64,000 bases of DNA. It comes from Paragemmobacter straminiformis (GTDB lineage Bacteria; Pseudomonadota; Alphaproteobacteria; Rhodobacterales; Rhodobacteraceae). Shown in pieces: positions 43,791-51,602 of this stretch (its first letter is position 1; each line of letters opens with the position of its first letter). The position numbers were made by a program, and so were the translations under genes. The notes below the pieces were generated by a model, which did not search any database, was not told the DNA's origin, and saw nothing but the letters and a program-made list of their open reading frames with translations. Where the stretch lies: contig NZ_JACLQD010000001.1 in NCBI RefSeq assembly GCF_014243445.1, forward strand, positions 930,001-994,000. The letters are read 5' to 3'.

Positions 43791-45128
43791 ATGCAACTTT
43801 TCGCAAGCCAGACCGTCGGACAGCGTCAATCGCTCGTCGTCACTGCCCAACTCCAGCAGGCGATCCAGCTTCTGCAAATGGGCAATTCCGACCTGCAATC
43901 CTTCATCGAAGGACAGGCGGAAGAGAACCCTTTCCTCGAACTCGGCCTTCCCAGGGCCCCCGCCCCGCGCGAGATGTCCCTGCCCTCGCAGGCCCGCGCC
44001 GGCGGCGATGACGACTGGGACCGCATCGGCCAGCTCGCCGCCGACCCCGGCCCCTCGCTCTATGCCCATGCCAGCGCCGAAGTGGCGCGGCTCGACCTGT
44101 CCTCCGCCGACCGGATGCTCGCGGGCCTGTTCCTCGACGCGCTCGAACCTTCGGGCTGGCTCGGCCAGCCGGTCAGCGCCATCGCCGAACGCGCAGGCGT
44201 CGACGAAGAACACGCCACCCATCTGCTGCGGATCCTGCAACGCATCGAACCCGCTGGCCTTTTCGCGCGCAACCTTGCCGAATGCCTGCGCCTGCAAGCG
44301 GCCGAACAGGGGCTTCTGACCCCCGCCTTCGACAAGCTTCTGGCCAACCTGCCCATGCTCGCAAGCGCCGACCTGCGCGGCCTGACCCGCGCCTGCGGCG
44401 TCGATCTCGACACGCTGAAGGCCATGCTGCGCCAGATCCGCAGCCTGAACCCCAAACCGGGCGCAACCTTCGACGCCGCCCCCTCGCCGCAGCGCCCGCC
44501 GGATCTGATCGTCACCGCCAGCGCCGAAGGCTGGCGCGTCGATCTCAACCGCTCGACCCTGCCCAGCGTCGTCGTCCGCGCCGATGCCGCCCGCGACATG
44601 GGCACCCGTCGCACCGAGGCGAACGCCTATGTCGCCGAACGCCTCTCGGTCGCCCGCTGGCTGGCCCGCGCCGTCGAACACCGCAACCAGACCACGCTCA
44701 AGGTCGGGGCGGAAGTGGTGCGCCGTCAGGCCGATTTCCTTCAGGGCGGCCTGTCCCGGATGCACCCGATGATCCTGCGCGAGGTGGCCGAAGCCATCGG
44801 CGTGCATGAAAGCACCGTCAGCCGCGTCTGCGCGGGCATCCTCATCGCCACGCCGCAGGGCACCTTCCCGCTGAAAAGCTTTTTCAGCGCCGCCCTCGGC
44901 AGCAGCACCGGCGACGCGCCCGGCTCGGCCTCGGCCGTCCGCCACCGCATCGGCAAGATGATCGCCGCCGAAAATCCCGAAGACCCGCTGTCCGATGACA
45001 CCATCGCCCGCATCATCAAGGACGAGGATGGCATCCACCTCGCCCGCCGCACGGTCGCCAAATACCGCGACCAGCTGCGCATCCCCTCGTCCGTCGACCG
45101 CCGCCGCCGCGCGGTGATGAACGGCTAG
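43791..45128 (+). CDS. rpoN: RNA polymerase sigma54 factor (flagellar RpoN)
   Basis: A 445-residue sigma54. Region I is Gln/Leu-rich (QLQQAIQLLQMGNSDLQSFI, AEENPFLEL); the core-binding middle and the DNA-binding C-terminus with the RpoN box ARRTVAKYRDQL are present. Its place directly after fliC within a sigma54-controlled flagellar cluster matches rpoN2 of Rhodobacter sphaeroides, a copy dedicated to flagella and specific for FleQ/FleT; another rpoN for nitrogen fixation may exist elsewhere. AAGGGAG seven bases before the ATG. Upstream has a palindrome TTGGC-N9-GCCAA but no proper promoter that I can assign. Confidence 0.92.
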   Translation: MQLFASQTVGQRQSLVVTAQLQQAIQLLQMGNSDLQSFIEGQAEENPFLELGLPRAPAPREMSLPSQARAGGDDDWDRIGQLAADPGPSLYAHASAEVARLDLSSADRMLAGLFLDALEPSGWLGQPVSAIAERAGVDEEHATHLLRILQRIEPAGLFARNLAECLRLQAAEQGLLTPAFDKLLANLPMLASADLRGLTRACGVDLDTLKAMLRQIRSLNPKPGATFDAAPSPQRPPDLIVTASAEGWRVDLNRSTLPSVVVRADAARDMGTRRTEANAYVAERLSVARWLARAVEHRNQTTLKVGAEVVRRQADFLQGGLSRMHPMILREVAEAIGVHESTVSRVCAGILIATPQGTFPLKSFFSAALGSSTGDAPGSASAVRHRIGKMIAAENPEDPLSDDTIARIIKDEDGIHLARRTVAKYRDQLRIPSSVDRRRRAVMNG

Positions 45129-45220
45129 GCACAGCGCGCGGGGCAAGGCACTTCCGCCCCCTCCGCCCCCTCCGGCCCTTGCGCAGGCTGAACACGGGGC
45201 AAAAGCGCCCCTGCGTTCAG

Positions 45221-45286
45221 CCTTGTCCAAATACTCTCAGGGGGGGGGTCGCGCCTGCGCGACGGGGGGCGGAACGCCCCCCTTTT
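45221..45286. repeat. Intergenic REP-like element, copy 2
   Basis: Begins CCTTGTCCAAATACTCTC, then a G run, hairpin A (GTCGCG-CCTG-CGCGAC, 45248-45263) and hairpin B (GGGGGGCG-GAA-CGCCCCCC, 45264-45282). Same layout as copy 1 at 20679-20743. Hairpin B followed by TTTT would also serve as the rpoN terminator. Confidence 0.75.
45264..45286 (+). terminator. Terminator after rpoN, formed by the REP-like hairpin
   Basis: An 8-bp GC stem with a GAA loop followed by TTTTCTC on the plus strand, 136 bases after the rpoN stop and two bases before the end of the convergent membrane-protein gene. Confidence 0.7.
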
Positions 45287-45287
45287 C

Positions 45288-45977
45288 TCAGACCGTCACA
45301 GGCTCGGCGCTGCGGGGTTTTGCGGCAAAGAGGTAATGGTCCTCGGGCTGCAAGCGCAGATAGGTGGCATGGGCCTCGGCCTCGCTGCGCGCGGCCAGAA
45401 CCGCGCCGAACCCCAGACCCCGCGCGCGGCGGTCCATACGCAGATACAGCGCGAAGGCATGGCGCAGATGCACCGCCCCCGCCGCCTGCACGACCAGCGC
45501 CAGCAGCGGATGCACGATGCCCCCCGCCACCACGGCCGCAACCAGCATGGCAAAGGGCAGCCATAGCCGCATCTGCGCCAGCCAAAGCTGCGGCGCGATC
45601 AGCGCAAGGCTCGGCAGCGACAGCGGGTAAAGGTCATAGCTGCCATCCGCCGCACGCAGCACCTCCCAGTTGCGCAAAAGCGCAGGGTCGATCCGGCGCC
45701 GCGCTCCGTCCTCGGGCAGGGCGGGCACAGCCTCCCACAGGCCCAGATCGGCGCGCGTGGCCAGAACCGTCAGTTCGGCCGCGCCACGCTGGAAGGTCAG
45801 CGCAACGGGCTTGCCGCCGCCCTCGGCCATGCGCCGCGCAAGCAGCGCCGCATCGCCCTGAAAGGCCCGCCCGTTGATCGCCGCCAGCACATCGCCCGCC
45901 CGCAGGCCAAGGGCGCGCCCGCCGCTTGCCGCAGGCAGGTCTTTCAGGCGCAGGGTCAAAGGCGTGGTCTCGGTCAT
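45288..45977 (-). CDS. PDZ-like membrane protein in the flagellar cluster
   Basis: A 229-residue protein of unknown family. N-terminal about 80 residues resemble a PDZ core (LGLRAGDVLAAINGRAFQGD, then a VALTFQRG strand). Residues about 120-175 form two hydrophobic helices (LWLPFAMLVAAVVAGGIV, LLALVVQAAGAVHL), and the C-terminus is cytoplasmic-like. It starts four bases after the MotF-like gene, so both belong to one operon with a sigma54 promoter, and it ends next to rpoN. A role in the motor or in stator or export function is inference from place only. Confidence 0.6.
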   Translation of the reverse strand: MTETTPLTLRLKDLPAASGGRALGLRAGDVLAAINGRAFQGDAALLARRMAEGGGKPVALTFQRGAAELTVLATRADLGLWEAVPALPEDGARRRIDPALLRNWEVLRAADGSYDLYPLSLPSLALIAPQLWLAQMRLWLPFAMLVAAVVAGGIVHPLLALVVQAAGAVHLRHAFALYLRMDRRARGLGFGAVLAARSEAEAHATYLRLQPEDHYLFAAKPRSAEPVTV

Positions 45978-45981
45978 GGTC

Positions 45982-46689
45982 TCACGGGTAAACGAAAGGA
46001 TCGGGTTCGGCGGGCTTTGCGGGCCGCGCCGCGGGTCTGGCTGCGGGCTTCGGGGCCGCCGCAGGCGCTTGCGTCGGGGCAGGCGTCGCCACCCGATCCG
46101 CCGCCATGCCCTGCGCCAGAGTCTGCAACTCTTCCAGCAGCGCCTTCACCTCGGGGCTTTCGGTGGCCGCCCCCGCCGCAGGTCCGGCCGCCAGCGCCGC
46201 CAGCACCTCGGCCTTGGCCGCGTCGACATCTTCCTTCACGCCCTCGCGGATCGTGGTGGCGACCTCGGCCCCCATCGGTTGCTGCGACCGGCCCAGCTTG
46301 GCCAGATCGCGCCCGACCTGCGCGGTCATCTCGTCCAGTTTCGCGGCGATCTTGCCCTCGCGCTCTTCGGTGGTGTCGAGCAATTCCTTGAACCGCGTCA
46401 CCTGCTCGACCAGCAGTTCCGCCGCCGTGGCCTGCACCTCGCCCGCCTCGCGCAGATCGGCGACCGACCTGAACCAGACCAGCCCGCCAAGCGCCAGCCC
46501 CAGCAGCGCGCCGACAGCCGCCCCGCCGGCAAGCGCGGCCGACCGTTTCTGTCCCCGCGCCACGCCCTCGGCAAAGCTGCGATGCGCCGCCGACAGGCGC
46601 GAGATGTCCTCGGCCGCGAAATTCGCCGCCTCTGCCGCGTCGAGCGCGCGTTTGACGGCTTCTGTGATCTGGTCGGGCTCGGTTGCCAT
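45982..46689 (-). CDS. MotF-like single-span motility protein candidate
   Basis: A 235-residue protein: N-terminal helical region about 1-45, one transmembrane helix about 53-72 (AGGAAVGALLGLALGGLVWF), coiled-coil about 75-160 and an Ala/Pro tail ending DPFVYP. In Rhodobacter sphaeroides, MotF, a single-span protein needed for rotation, is encoded beside rpoN2; the topology and the same neighbourhood make this its likely counterpart, but I could not compare sequences. A sigma54 promoter lies 30 bases upstream. AGGAG precedes the start at 46689. Confidence 0.6.
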   Translation of the reverse strand: MATEPDQITEAVKRALDAAEAANFAAEDISRLSAAHRSFAEGVARGQKRSAALAGGAAVGALLGLALGGLVWFRSVADLREAGEVQATAAELLVEQVTRFKELLDTTEEREGKIAAKLDEMTAQVGRDLAKLGRSQQPMGAEVATTIREGVKEDVDAAKAEVLAALAAGPAAGAATESPEVKALLEELQTLAQGMAADRVATPAPTQAPAAAPKPAARPAARPAKPAEPDPFVYP

Positions 46690-46718
46690 GCCATGCTCCT
46701 GATGGGTCGGTTTTCCTT

Positions 46719-46734
46719 GGCAAGTTCCATGCCA
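46719..46734 (-). promoter_or_regulatory. Sigma54 promoter of the MotF-like operon
   Basis: On the minus strand TGGCAT-GGAAC-TTGCC, correct spacing, with the transcription start expected near 46708, 19 bases before the gene. It is embedded in a perfect 7-bp inverted repeat, CTTGGCA-N7-TGCCAAG (46716-46736). Confidence 0.75.
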
Positions 46735-46740
46735 AGCGGC

Positions 46741-46932
46741 CTAGCGCCGCCGCTGCACCCATGCGGCAATCTGGAAGCGAAAGGCCGCGCACCCGGTGCC
46801 CAGCGCGCAGATGCCCAGCACCGCCCGCTCGGCCCAGCCCCGCGCCGGATCGGTCGCGGCCAGCAGGAAATAGACCCCCGCCCCGCCGAACACCGCGCTC
46901 GAGACCGCCTCGCCCGCCGTCATGCGTTTCAT
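46741..46932 (-). CDS. Small two-span membrane protein after flhB
   Basis: A 63-residue protein with two predicted helices (SAVFGGAGVYFLLAATDP; AVLGICALGTGCAAFRFQIA) and a basic end. Its start overlaps the flhB stop (ATGA), a sign of translational coupling, and it is the last gene of the fliK operon. An internal ATG three codons in (46923) is also possible. No family recognised; too short for a known export component. Confidence 0.55.
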   Translation of the reverse strand: MKRMTAGEAVSSAVFGGAGVYFLLAATDPARGWAERAVLGICALGTGCAAFRFQIAAWVQRRR

Positions 46933-48077
46933 GCCAGTCCCTCCGCCCGTCCGAATTCGTCAAAACGCAGGCCTTCGGGCAGGTCGACCTCGGGCAGCGA
47001 CGACCCTTCGCCCCGCTCCAGCCGGTAGACATGCGCCAGAATGGCCGCCACCGCGCCGAACAACTGCTCGTCGATCTCGGCCCCGATATCGCCCGTGAAA
47101 TAAAGCGCCCGCGCAAGGATCGGCACCTGCAACGGCGCCAGCCCCACCTTGCGCCCCCGCGCCATCACCTCATGCGCCATCGGCCCCTTGCCCATGGCAA
47201 GGATGACCGGCGCCCGCGTCTCGCCCGGCACGTAGCGGATCGCCACCGCGAAATGCGTCGGGTTGGTGATGATCGCCGTGGCGCGCGGCACATCGTCAAG
47301 CGCGCGGCGCTGCTTGGCGGCGCGGCGGCTCGCCTCCATCTGCAACTGCCGCATCCGGCCCTTGACCTCGGGCGAGCCGTTCTGCTCCTTGCCCTCTTCC
47401 TTGACCTCTTGCAGCGTCATCATCATCTTCTTGCGCATCGACAGGATCTGCCAGGCAAGGTCCGCCGCCCCGATCGCCGCAAGCCCCAGCGTCAGCGCCG
47501 AAACCAGCTTCAGGATCGCCCCGCCCAGCACCGACAGCGCCGTGCCCGCCGACTGGCTCCACAGCCGCCCCAGTTGCGGCAGCATGCCCTGCACCACCAG
47601 CCAGCCGATTCCGCACAGCACCGCGACCTTGACCACCGCCTTGGCCAGCTCGACCAGCGCATTGACCGAAACCATCCGCCCCAGCCCCGCCGCCGGATTG
47701 ATCCGGCCGGGGTTGAAACCCATCGCCTTGGGCGACCAGTGCAATCCCCCCAGCACAACCTGCAAGCCGATGATCGCGGCCATCAGCGGCAGGGCCACCG
47801 CCACGGCCGCGCCCAGAATGTGCCAGAACGCCTCGGCGATACGGATATTGGTCAGATCGCCCAGCGCCTCGGCCCGACCCAGACGGAAGTAATCCGCCCA
47901 GACCGGCACGAATTGCGGCAAGACCTTCGGCCCCATCGACAAAAGCCCCGTCGCCACCGCAAAGCCCGCAAAGACCATCGCCTCTTTCGAGGTCAGGACC
48001 TGCCCTTCCTCGCGCGCGTCGTCCTTGCGTTTCTGCGTCGGCTCCTGTGAGCGTTCGGCGCCTTCATCTTCCGCCAT
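46929..48077 (-). CDS. flhB: Flagellar export switch protein FlhB
   Basis: A 382-residue inner-membrane export component that switches from hook to filament substrates. Cytoplasmic N-terminus (GAERSQEPTQKRKDDAREEG), four membrane helices, then the cytoplasmic autocleavage domain with NPTH in AIITNPTHFAVAIRYVPGE. Start at 48077 overlaps the end of fliR by 14 bases. Its partner FlhA is not in the window. The N-terminal half carries the family signature GQVLTSKEAM. Confidence 0.95.
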   Translation of the reverse strand: MAEDEGAERSQEPTQKRKDDAREEGQVLTSKEAMVFAGFAVATGLLSMGPKVLPQFVPVWADYFRLGRAEALGDLTNIRIAEAFWHILGAAVAVALPLMAAIIGLQVVLGGLHWSPKAMGFNPGRINPAAGLGRMVSVNALVELAKAVVKVAVLCGIGWLVVQGMLPQLGRLWSQSAGTALSVLGGAILKLVSALTLGLAAIGAADLAWQILSMRKKMMMTLQEVKEEGKEQNGSPEVKGRMRQLQMEASRRAAKQRRALDDVPRATAIITNPTHFAVAIRYVPGETRAPVILAMGKGPMAHEVMARGRKVGLAPLQVPILARALYFTGDIGAEIDEQLFGAVAAILAHVYRLERGEGSSLPEVDLPEGLRFDEFGRAEGLA

Positions 48078-48882
48078 CGTCGCCCTCCAGCATCTGGCCA
48101 ACCGCGGCGATGCCTTCGGTCACCACATCGTCAAGCGCCGATCCGGTCACGGGGGCGGTCACGTAAAGCAGGACCAGCGTCGCCGCCATGGTGATCGGAA
48201 AGCCGAAAGAGAACAGGTTCAGCGACGGGGCCGAACGCGTGACGATCCCCACCGCGATGTTGAGAAGCAGCAGGCAGGCCACCACCGGCAGCATCGCCCC
48301 CATGCCCAGCGCGAACATCCGGCTTCCCGCCGTCAGCCCGGTCGCGACGATGCGGGTGAAATCGACAGGCGCGCCGGGCGGCACGGACTGGTAGCTTTCC
48401 AGCACGATCCGGATCGCCGCCAGATGCCCGTCCGCCCCGAGGAACAGCATCAGCATGAACAGGCCGAACAGCTGCGCCACCACCGGCGTCTGCCCGCCCG
48501 CCGCCGGGTCGAACTGCGCGGCGAAGCCAAGCCCCGCCGTCGCCGCGATCCGGTCACCTGCCAGCGCCGCCGCCCCGAACAGGATGGTCAGCACCATGCC
48601 CGCCACCAGCCCCAGCGTGATCTCGGTGAACAGGATGCGCAGCGCGCCCAATCCGGCCATCGCTTCGGGCGCGGGCAGGGCAACGCCCCCCGCGATCCCG
48701 CCTGCCATCACCGGAAGCGCCATCACCACCACCGCCATCAGCCGCACCTGCACCGGCACGAACCGCCCCCCGAACCCCGGCGAGGCGATCAGGAACGACC
48801 CGATCCGCAACATGGCAAAGCCATATTGCGCCAGCCACCCCGTGACCGCGCCAAGCTCCAATCCGGGCAGCATCGGCTCCAT
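48064..48882 (-). CDS. fliR: Flagellar export protein FliR
   Basis: A 272-residue membrane protein of the export gate. About six helices, with the block FGGRFVPVQVRLMAVVVMAL and the middle segment EITLGLVAGMVLTILFGAAA, GDRIAATAGLGFAAQFDPAA. I start it at 48882, one base overlapping the fliQ stop; a start at 48873 is also possible. Ends inside the start of flhB. Confidence 0.93.
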   Translation of the reverse strand: MEPMLPGLELGAVTGWLAQYGFAMLRIGSFLIASPGFGGRFVPVQVRLMAVVVMALPVMAGGIAGGVALPAPEAMAGLGALRILFTEITLGLVAGMVLTILFGAAALAGDRIAATAGLGFAAQFDPAAGGQTPVVAQLFGLFMLMLFLGADGHLAAIRIVLESYQSVPPGAPVDFTRIVATGLTAGSRMFALGMGAMLPVVACLLLLNIAVGIVTRSAPSLNLFSFGFPITMAATLVLLYVTAPVTGSALDDVVTEGIAAVGQMLEGDDGGR

Positions 48883-49148
48883 CAGTGAATCGCCGCGATG
48901 GTCTGGAACACGTAGGCGAAGTAATCCGTCATCCGCGTCAGCATGAAGCCCGAAGCCAGCGCCAGCGTCCCCATCGTGATGGCAAGCTTGGGCACAAAGG
49001 ACAGCGTCTGTTCGTTGATCGACGTCGCCGCCTGCAACACCCCGATCACAAGCCCCACGACCAGCGCCACGCCCAGCACGGGGCCGGCCACCACCAGAAT
49101 GTTCCAATAGGCGATCTGCAAATTCTCGATATTGCTGTCGAAATCCAT
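48882..49148 (-). CDS. fliQ: Flagellar export protein FliQ
   Basis: An 88-residue export-gate subunit with two membrane helices (ILVVAGPVLGVALVVGLVIG; GTLALASGFMLTRMTDYFAY) and the motif QAATSINEQTLSFVPKL between them. Standard length. Four bases after fliP. Confidence 0.95.
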   Translation of the reverse strand: MDFDSNIENLQIAYWNILVVAGPVLGVALVVGLVIGVLQAATSINEQTLSFVPKLAITMGTLALASGFMLTRMTDYFAYVFQTIAAIH

Positions 49149-49152
49149 CGCC

Positions 49153-49890
49153 TCAGCCCCCCAGCCCGTAGGTGGCCGCCAACGACCCCACCGTCAGCGC
49201 CCAGCCATCGACCAGCACGAAAAGAAGCAGCTTCAGCGGCAGCGACACCAGCATGGGCGACAGCATCATCATGCCCAGCGCCATCAGGATCGAGGCCACG
49301 ACCATGTCGATCACCAGAAACGGCAGATAGATCAGGAACCCGATCTGGAACGCCGTCTTCAGCTCTGACGTCATATAGGCCGGCAGCAGGACCGGCAGCG
49401 GTACGGCATCGTTGTTCGCATAGGGCGCGTCCCCCGCCAGATGCTGGAACATCAGCAGATCGTTCTGCCGCGTGTTCTCGATCAGAAAGCCCTTCACGAT
49501 ATGGCTTGCCGCATCAAAGGCCGGCTGCGCCTCCATCTGCCCGTCAAGATAGGGCGACAACGCCTGGTCATAGACCTGCGTAAAGGTGGGCTGCATGATG
49601 AAAAAGGTCAGGAACAGCGCCAGCGCCACCAGCACCTGGTTGGGCGGGGTCTGCTGCGTGCCAAGGGCCTGACGCAGGATCGACAGCACGATGATGATGC
49701 GGGTGAACGCCGTCATCCCGAGCAGGATCGACGGCAGCACCGTCAGCGCCGTCATCAGCGCCACGATCTGCAAGGACAGCGAATAGCTCGTGCCCTCCGG
49801 CCCCTCGGTCAGGCTGATCGCGGGCAGGCCCTGCGCATGGGCGGCAAGCGGCAGCAGCAACAAAAGCGCGGCAAGCAACAGGCGTTTCAT
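49153..49890 (-). CDS. fliP: Flagellar export protein FliP
   Basis: A 245-residue export-gate subunit, synthesised with a signal peptide (MKRLLLAALLLLLPLAAHAQ). Contains MTAFTRIIIVLSILRQALGT, PPNQVLVALALFLTFFIMQP, LPVLLPAYMTSELKTAFQIG and VDMVVASILMALGMMMLSPM. Canonical length and motifs. Its start overlaps the fliO stop (ATGA). Confidence 0.96.
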   Translation of the reverse strand: MKRLLLAALLLLLPLAAHAQGLPAISLTEGPEGTSYSLSLQIVALMTALTVLPSILLGMTAFTRIIIVLSILRQALGTQQTPPNQVLVALALFLTFFIMQPTFTQVYDQALSPYLDGQMEAQPAFDAASHIVKGFLIENTRQNDLLMFQHLAGDAPYANNDAVPLPVLLPAYMTSELKTAFQIGFLIYLPFLVIDMVVASILMALGMMMLSPMLVSLPLKLLLFVLVDGWALTVGSLAATYGLGG

Positions 49891-50156
49891 GCCACGCCCT
49901 CCCGCTTCGGCAGGGGCTGCATCACAGGGGCCGCCCCCTTGGCCTTCAGCACCAGGAACTCCTGCCCGTCGACCGCAAGGATCATCGCCCGATCCGTCGG
50001 AGACAGCGCCGCCGATTCCACCAGCCTCACCCGCCGGTCGCCCGCGATGCGGCGGGACATCCCGCCCTTGTTGATCTGCACCACCAGCCAGCCAAGGCCA
50101 AGCACGGCCATGAACAGGCCAAGGGTGATAAGTTGGTCAGGTCTGATCGCGTCCAA
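49887..50156 (-). CDS. fliO: Flagellar biosynthetic protein FliO
   Basis: An 89-residue single-span membrane protein (ITLGLFMAVLGLGWLVVQI) with a short cytoplasmic domain, GDRRVRLVESAALSPTDRAM and QEFLVLKAKG, as in FliO. No ATG is available; GGAG nine bases before the TTG at 50156 makes that codon the likely start, though TTG at 50174 is possible. The gap to fliN is filled by three hairpins, so translation of fliO may be set independently. Confidence 0.8.
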   Translation of the reverse strand: MDAIRPDQLITLGLFMAVLGLGWLVVQINKGGMSRRIAGDRRVRLVESAALSPTDRAMILAVDGQEFLVLKAKGAAPVMQPLPKREGVA

Positions 50157-50209
50157 GTGTCGGCACTCCGGCAATTACACCGGATGCGTGCAAAGCCCGT
50201 GCCGCGACG

Positions 50210-50323
50210 CCGATTTCTGACACAGAAATCGGAACGAAATCTGACCCAGATTTCGTGCGCCCCCCTTGGCAGCGGGGAGAAGGCGGAATTCGCGTCGGAT
50301 TCCGGCGCGATTGCCGCGCCGGA
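50210..50323. repeat. Three hairpins between fliN and fliO
   Basis: Hairpin 1, 50210-50232 (10-bp stem, centre CTG-ACA-CAG); hairpin 2, 50234-50256 (10-bp stem, centre CTG-ACC-CAG); hairpin 3, 50301-50323 (9-bp stem TCCGGCGCG/CGCGCCGGA, loop ATTGC). Hairpins 1 and 2 look like duplicates with related arms (GATTTCTG and GAAATCTG). They fill the only long gap in the fliK operon and could lower or protect the distal mRNA. Confidence 0.8.
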
Positions 50324-50333
50324 AATCGCCCCC

Positions 50334-50615
50334 TCAGACGGTCTCGGCCCGCTTTTCCGGGTCGATGATCTGCCCGAAGCGGATGCCGAAGCGTTCGCCC
50401 ACCATCACCACCTCGCCCTTGGCGATCAGCGTGCCGTTGACCAGCACATCCAGCGGGTCCCCCGCCAGCCGGTCCAGCTCGATCACCGAACCCTCGTTCA
50501 GGCGCAGCAGGTCGCGGATCGTCAGCTCCGCCCGCCCGACCTCGACCGTCAGCTTGACGCCCACGTTTTCCAGCAGCCGCAGCCCGTCATGGCCGCCCTT
50601 CAATGCCTCGTTCAT
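50334..50615 (-). CDS. fliN: Flagellar motor switch protein FliN
   Basis: A 93-residue C-ring protein with the SpoA-like domain: ENVGVKLTVEVGRAELTIRD, LLRLNEGSVIELDRLAGDPL, VLVNGTLIAKGEVVMVGERF and GIRFGQIID. Lacks the long N-terminal extension of some FliN. Follows fliM after four bases. With FliG and FliM forms the switch complex. Confidence 0.95.
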   Translation of the reverse strand: MNEALKGGHDGLRLLENVGVKLTVEVGRAELTIRDLLRLNEGSVIELDRLAGDPLDVLVNGTLIAKGEVVMVGERFGIRFGQIIDPEKRAETV

Positions 50616-50619
50616 ATCC

Positions 50620-51591
50620 TTACCCCTTGATCTGTTTCGTGATGCTCAGCGCCGCCTTGCCCGCCACATCGCCCGGCACGGCCTCGAAATAGGCCTTGCC
50701 GCCGATCAGAAGCTGCACCGTATCGGCCAGCTTGGCGGGGATCACGTCGCCCTCTTTCAGCGCGGTCAACTGGCGCAGCGCGATTTCCGGCTCGCAAAGC
50801 CGCGCCTGCACCTCGAGCGGAATCGACATCACCGCCCGCTCCAGCCGGTCGCGCCATGACTGGTCGTCGTCGAGGAAGTCCGACTGCATCCGGCTGCGCA
50901 ACTGGCTCGCGATCGGCTTCAGCGTCTGGAGCGGATAGAGAATGTCGAAACTCGCGGGTTCCGCATCGGGCAACTGCACCATGAAGGAACAGTTCACCAC
51001 CATGTCGTCACCATCGACGAAGGCCGCGAATTGCATGTTCTCCTCGCGGCTGACCACGTTGAAGGTCAGCCCCATCAGATCGCGCCACGCCAGTTGCAGC
51101 GCCGAATTCAGACGGTCGGTCACGATCTCGATCACCCGCTGTTCGGTCGCGGTGAATTCGTTGCGGTGGCTTTTCACATAGCGCACCTGCCCGCCGTAAT
51201 AGGCATCGGTCAGCAGACTGATGAAGGGCGGCGGAATCACGATCAGATGGTTGCCGCGCAGCTCCTCGATCTTGGTATTCGTCAGGCTGACGAAATTGTC
51301 CTGGCTGTTGCGGTAATCGTCAAAGCTCCGCGTCTCGGCCGGAAAGGCCGAAATCCGCGGCTGTATCCGCAGCATCGGCAGAAAGACCGACCGCGCGATG
51401 CGGCAGAAGCGTTCGTTGATCATCCGCAACGCATGGTAATCGCCCATCAGCGACAGGTCGTTCGACCCGAAGACATAGGGACGGACCTCGGCACCGCTGA
51501 GCGATGTCTCCATATCCCCCGGCGCATCCATCAGCCCGCCCACAAGGGCGGCGACTTCACCTGCGGAAAGCTTGCGCGGCTTGGCGGCCAT
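50620..51591 (-). CDS. fliM: Flagellar motor switch protein FliM
   Basis: A 323-residue C-ring subunit. N-terminal LSAGEVAALVGGL corresponds to the CheY-binding segment; the middle has VFGSNDLSLMGDYHALRMIN and RIARSVFLPMLRIQPRIS, and the C-terminus a SpoA-like domain (ARLCEPEIALRQLTALKEGD). Start at 51591 (ATG) with AAGGG eight bases upstream rather than a GTG two codons earlier. Binds phosphorylated CheY from the chemotaxis system. Confidence 0.95.
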   Translation of the reverse strand: MAAKPRKLSAGEVAALVGGLMDAPGDMETSLSGAEVRPYVFGSNDLSLMGDYHALRMINERFCRIARSVFLPMLRIQPRISAFPAETRSFDDYRNSQDNFVSLTNTKIEELRGNHLIVIPPPFISLLTDAYYGGQVRYVKSHRNEFTATEQRVIEIVTDRLNSALQLAWRDLMGLTFNVVSREENMQFAAFVDGDDMVVNCSFMVQLPDAEPASFDILYPLQTLKPIASQLRSRMQSDFLDDDQSWRDRLERAVMSIPLEVQARLCEPEIALRQLTALKEGDVIPAKLADTVQLLIGGKAYFEAVPGDVAGKAALSITKQIKG

Positions 51592-51602
51592 CTTCACGGC
51601 CC

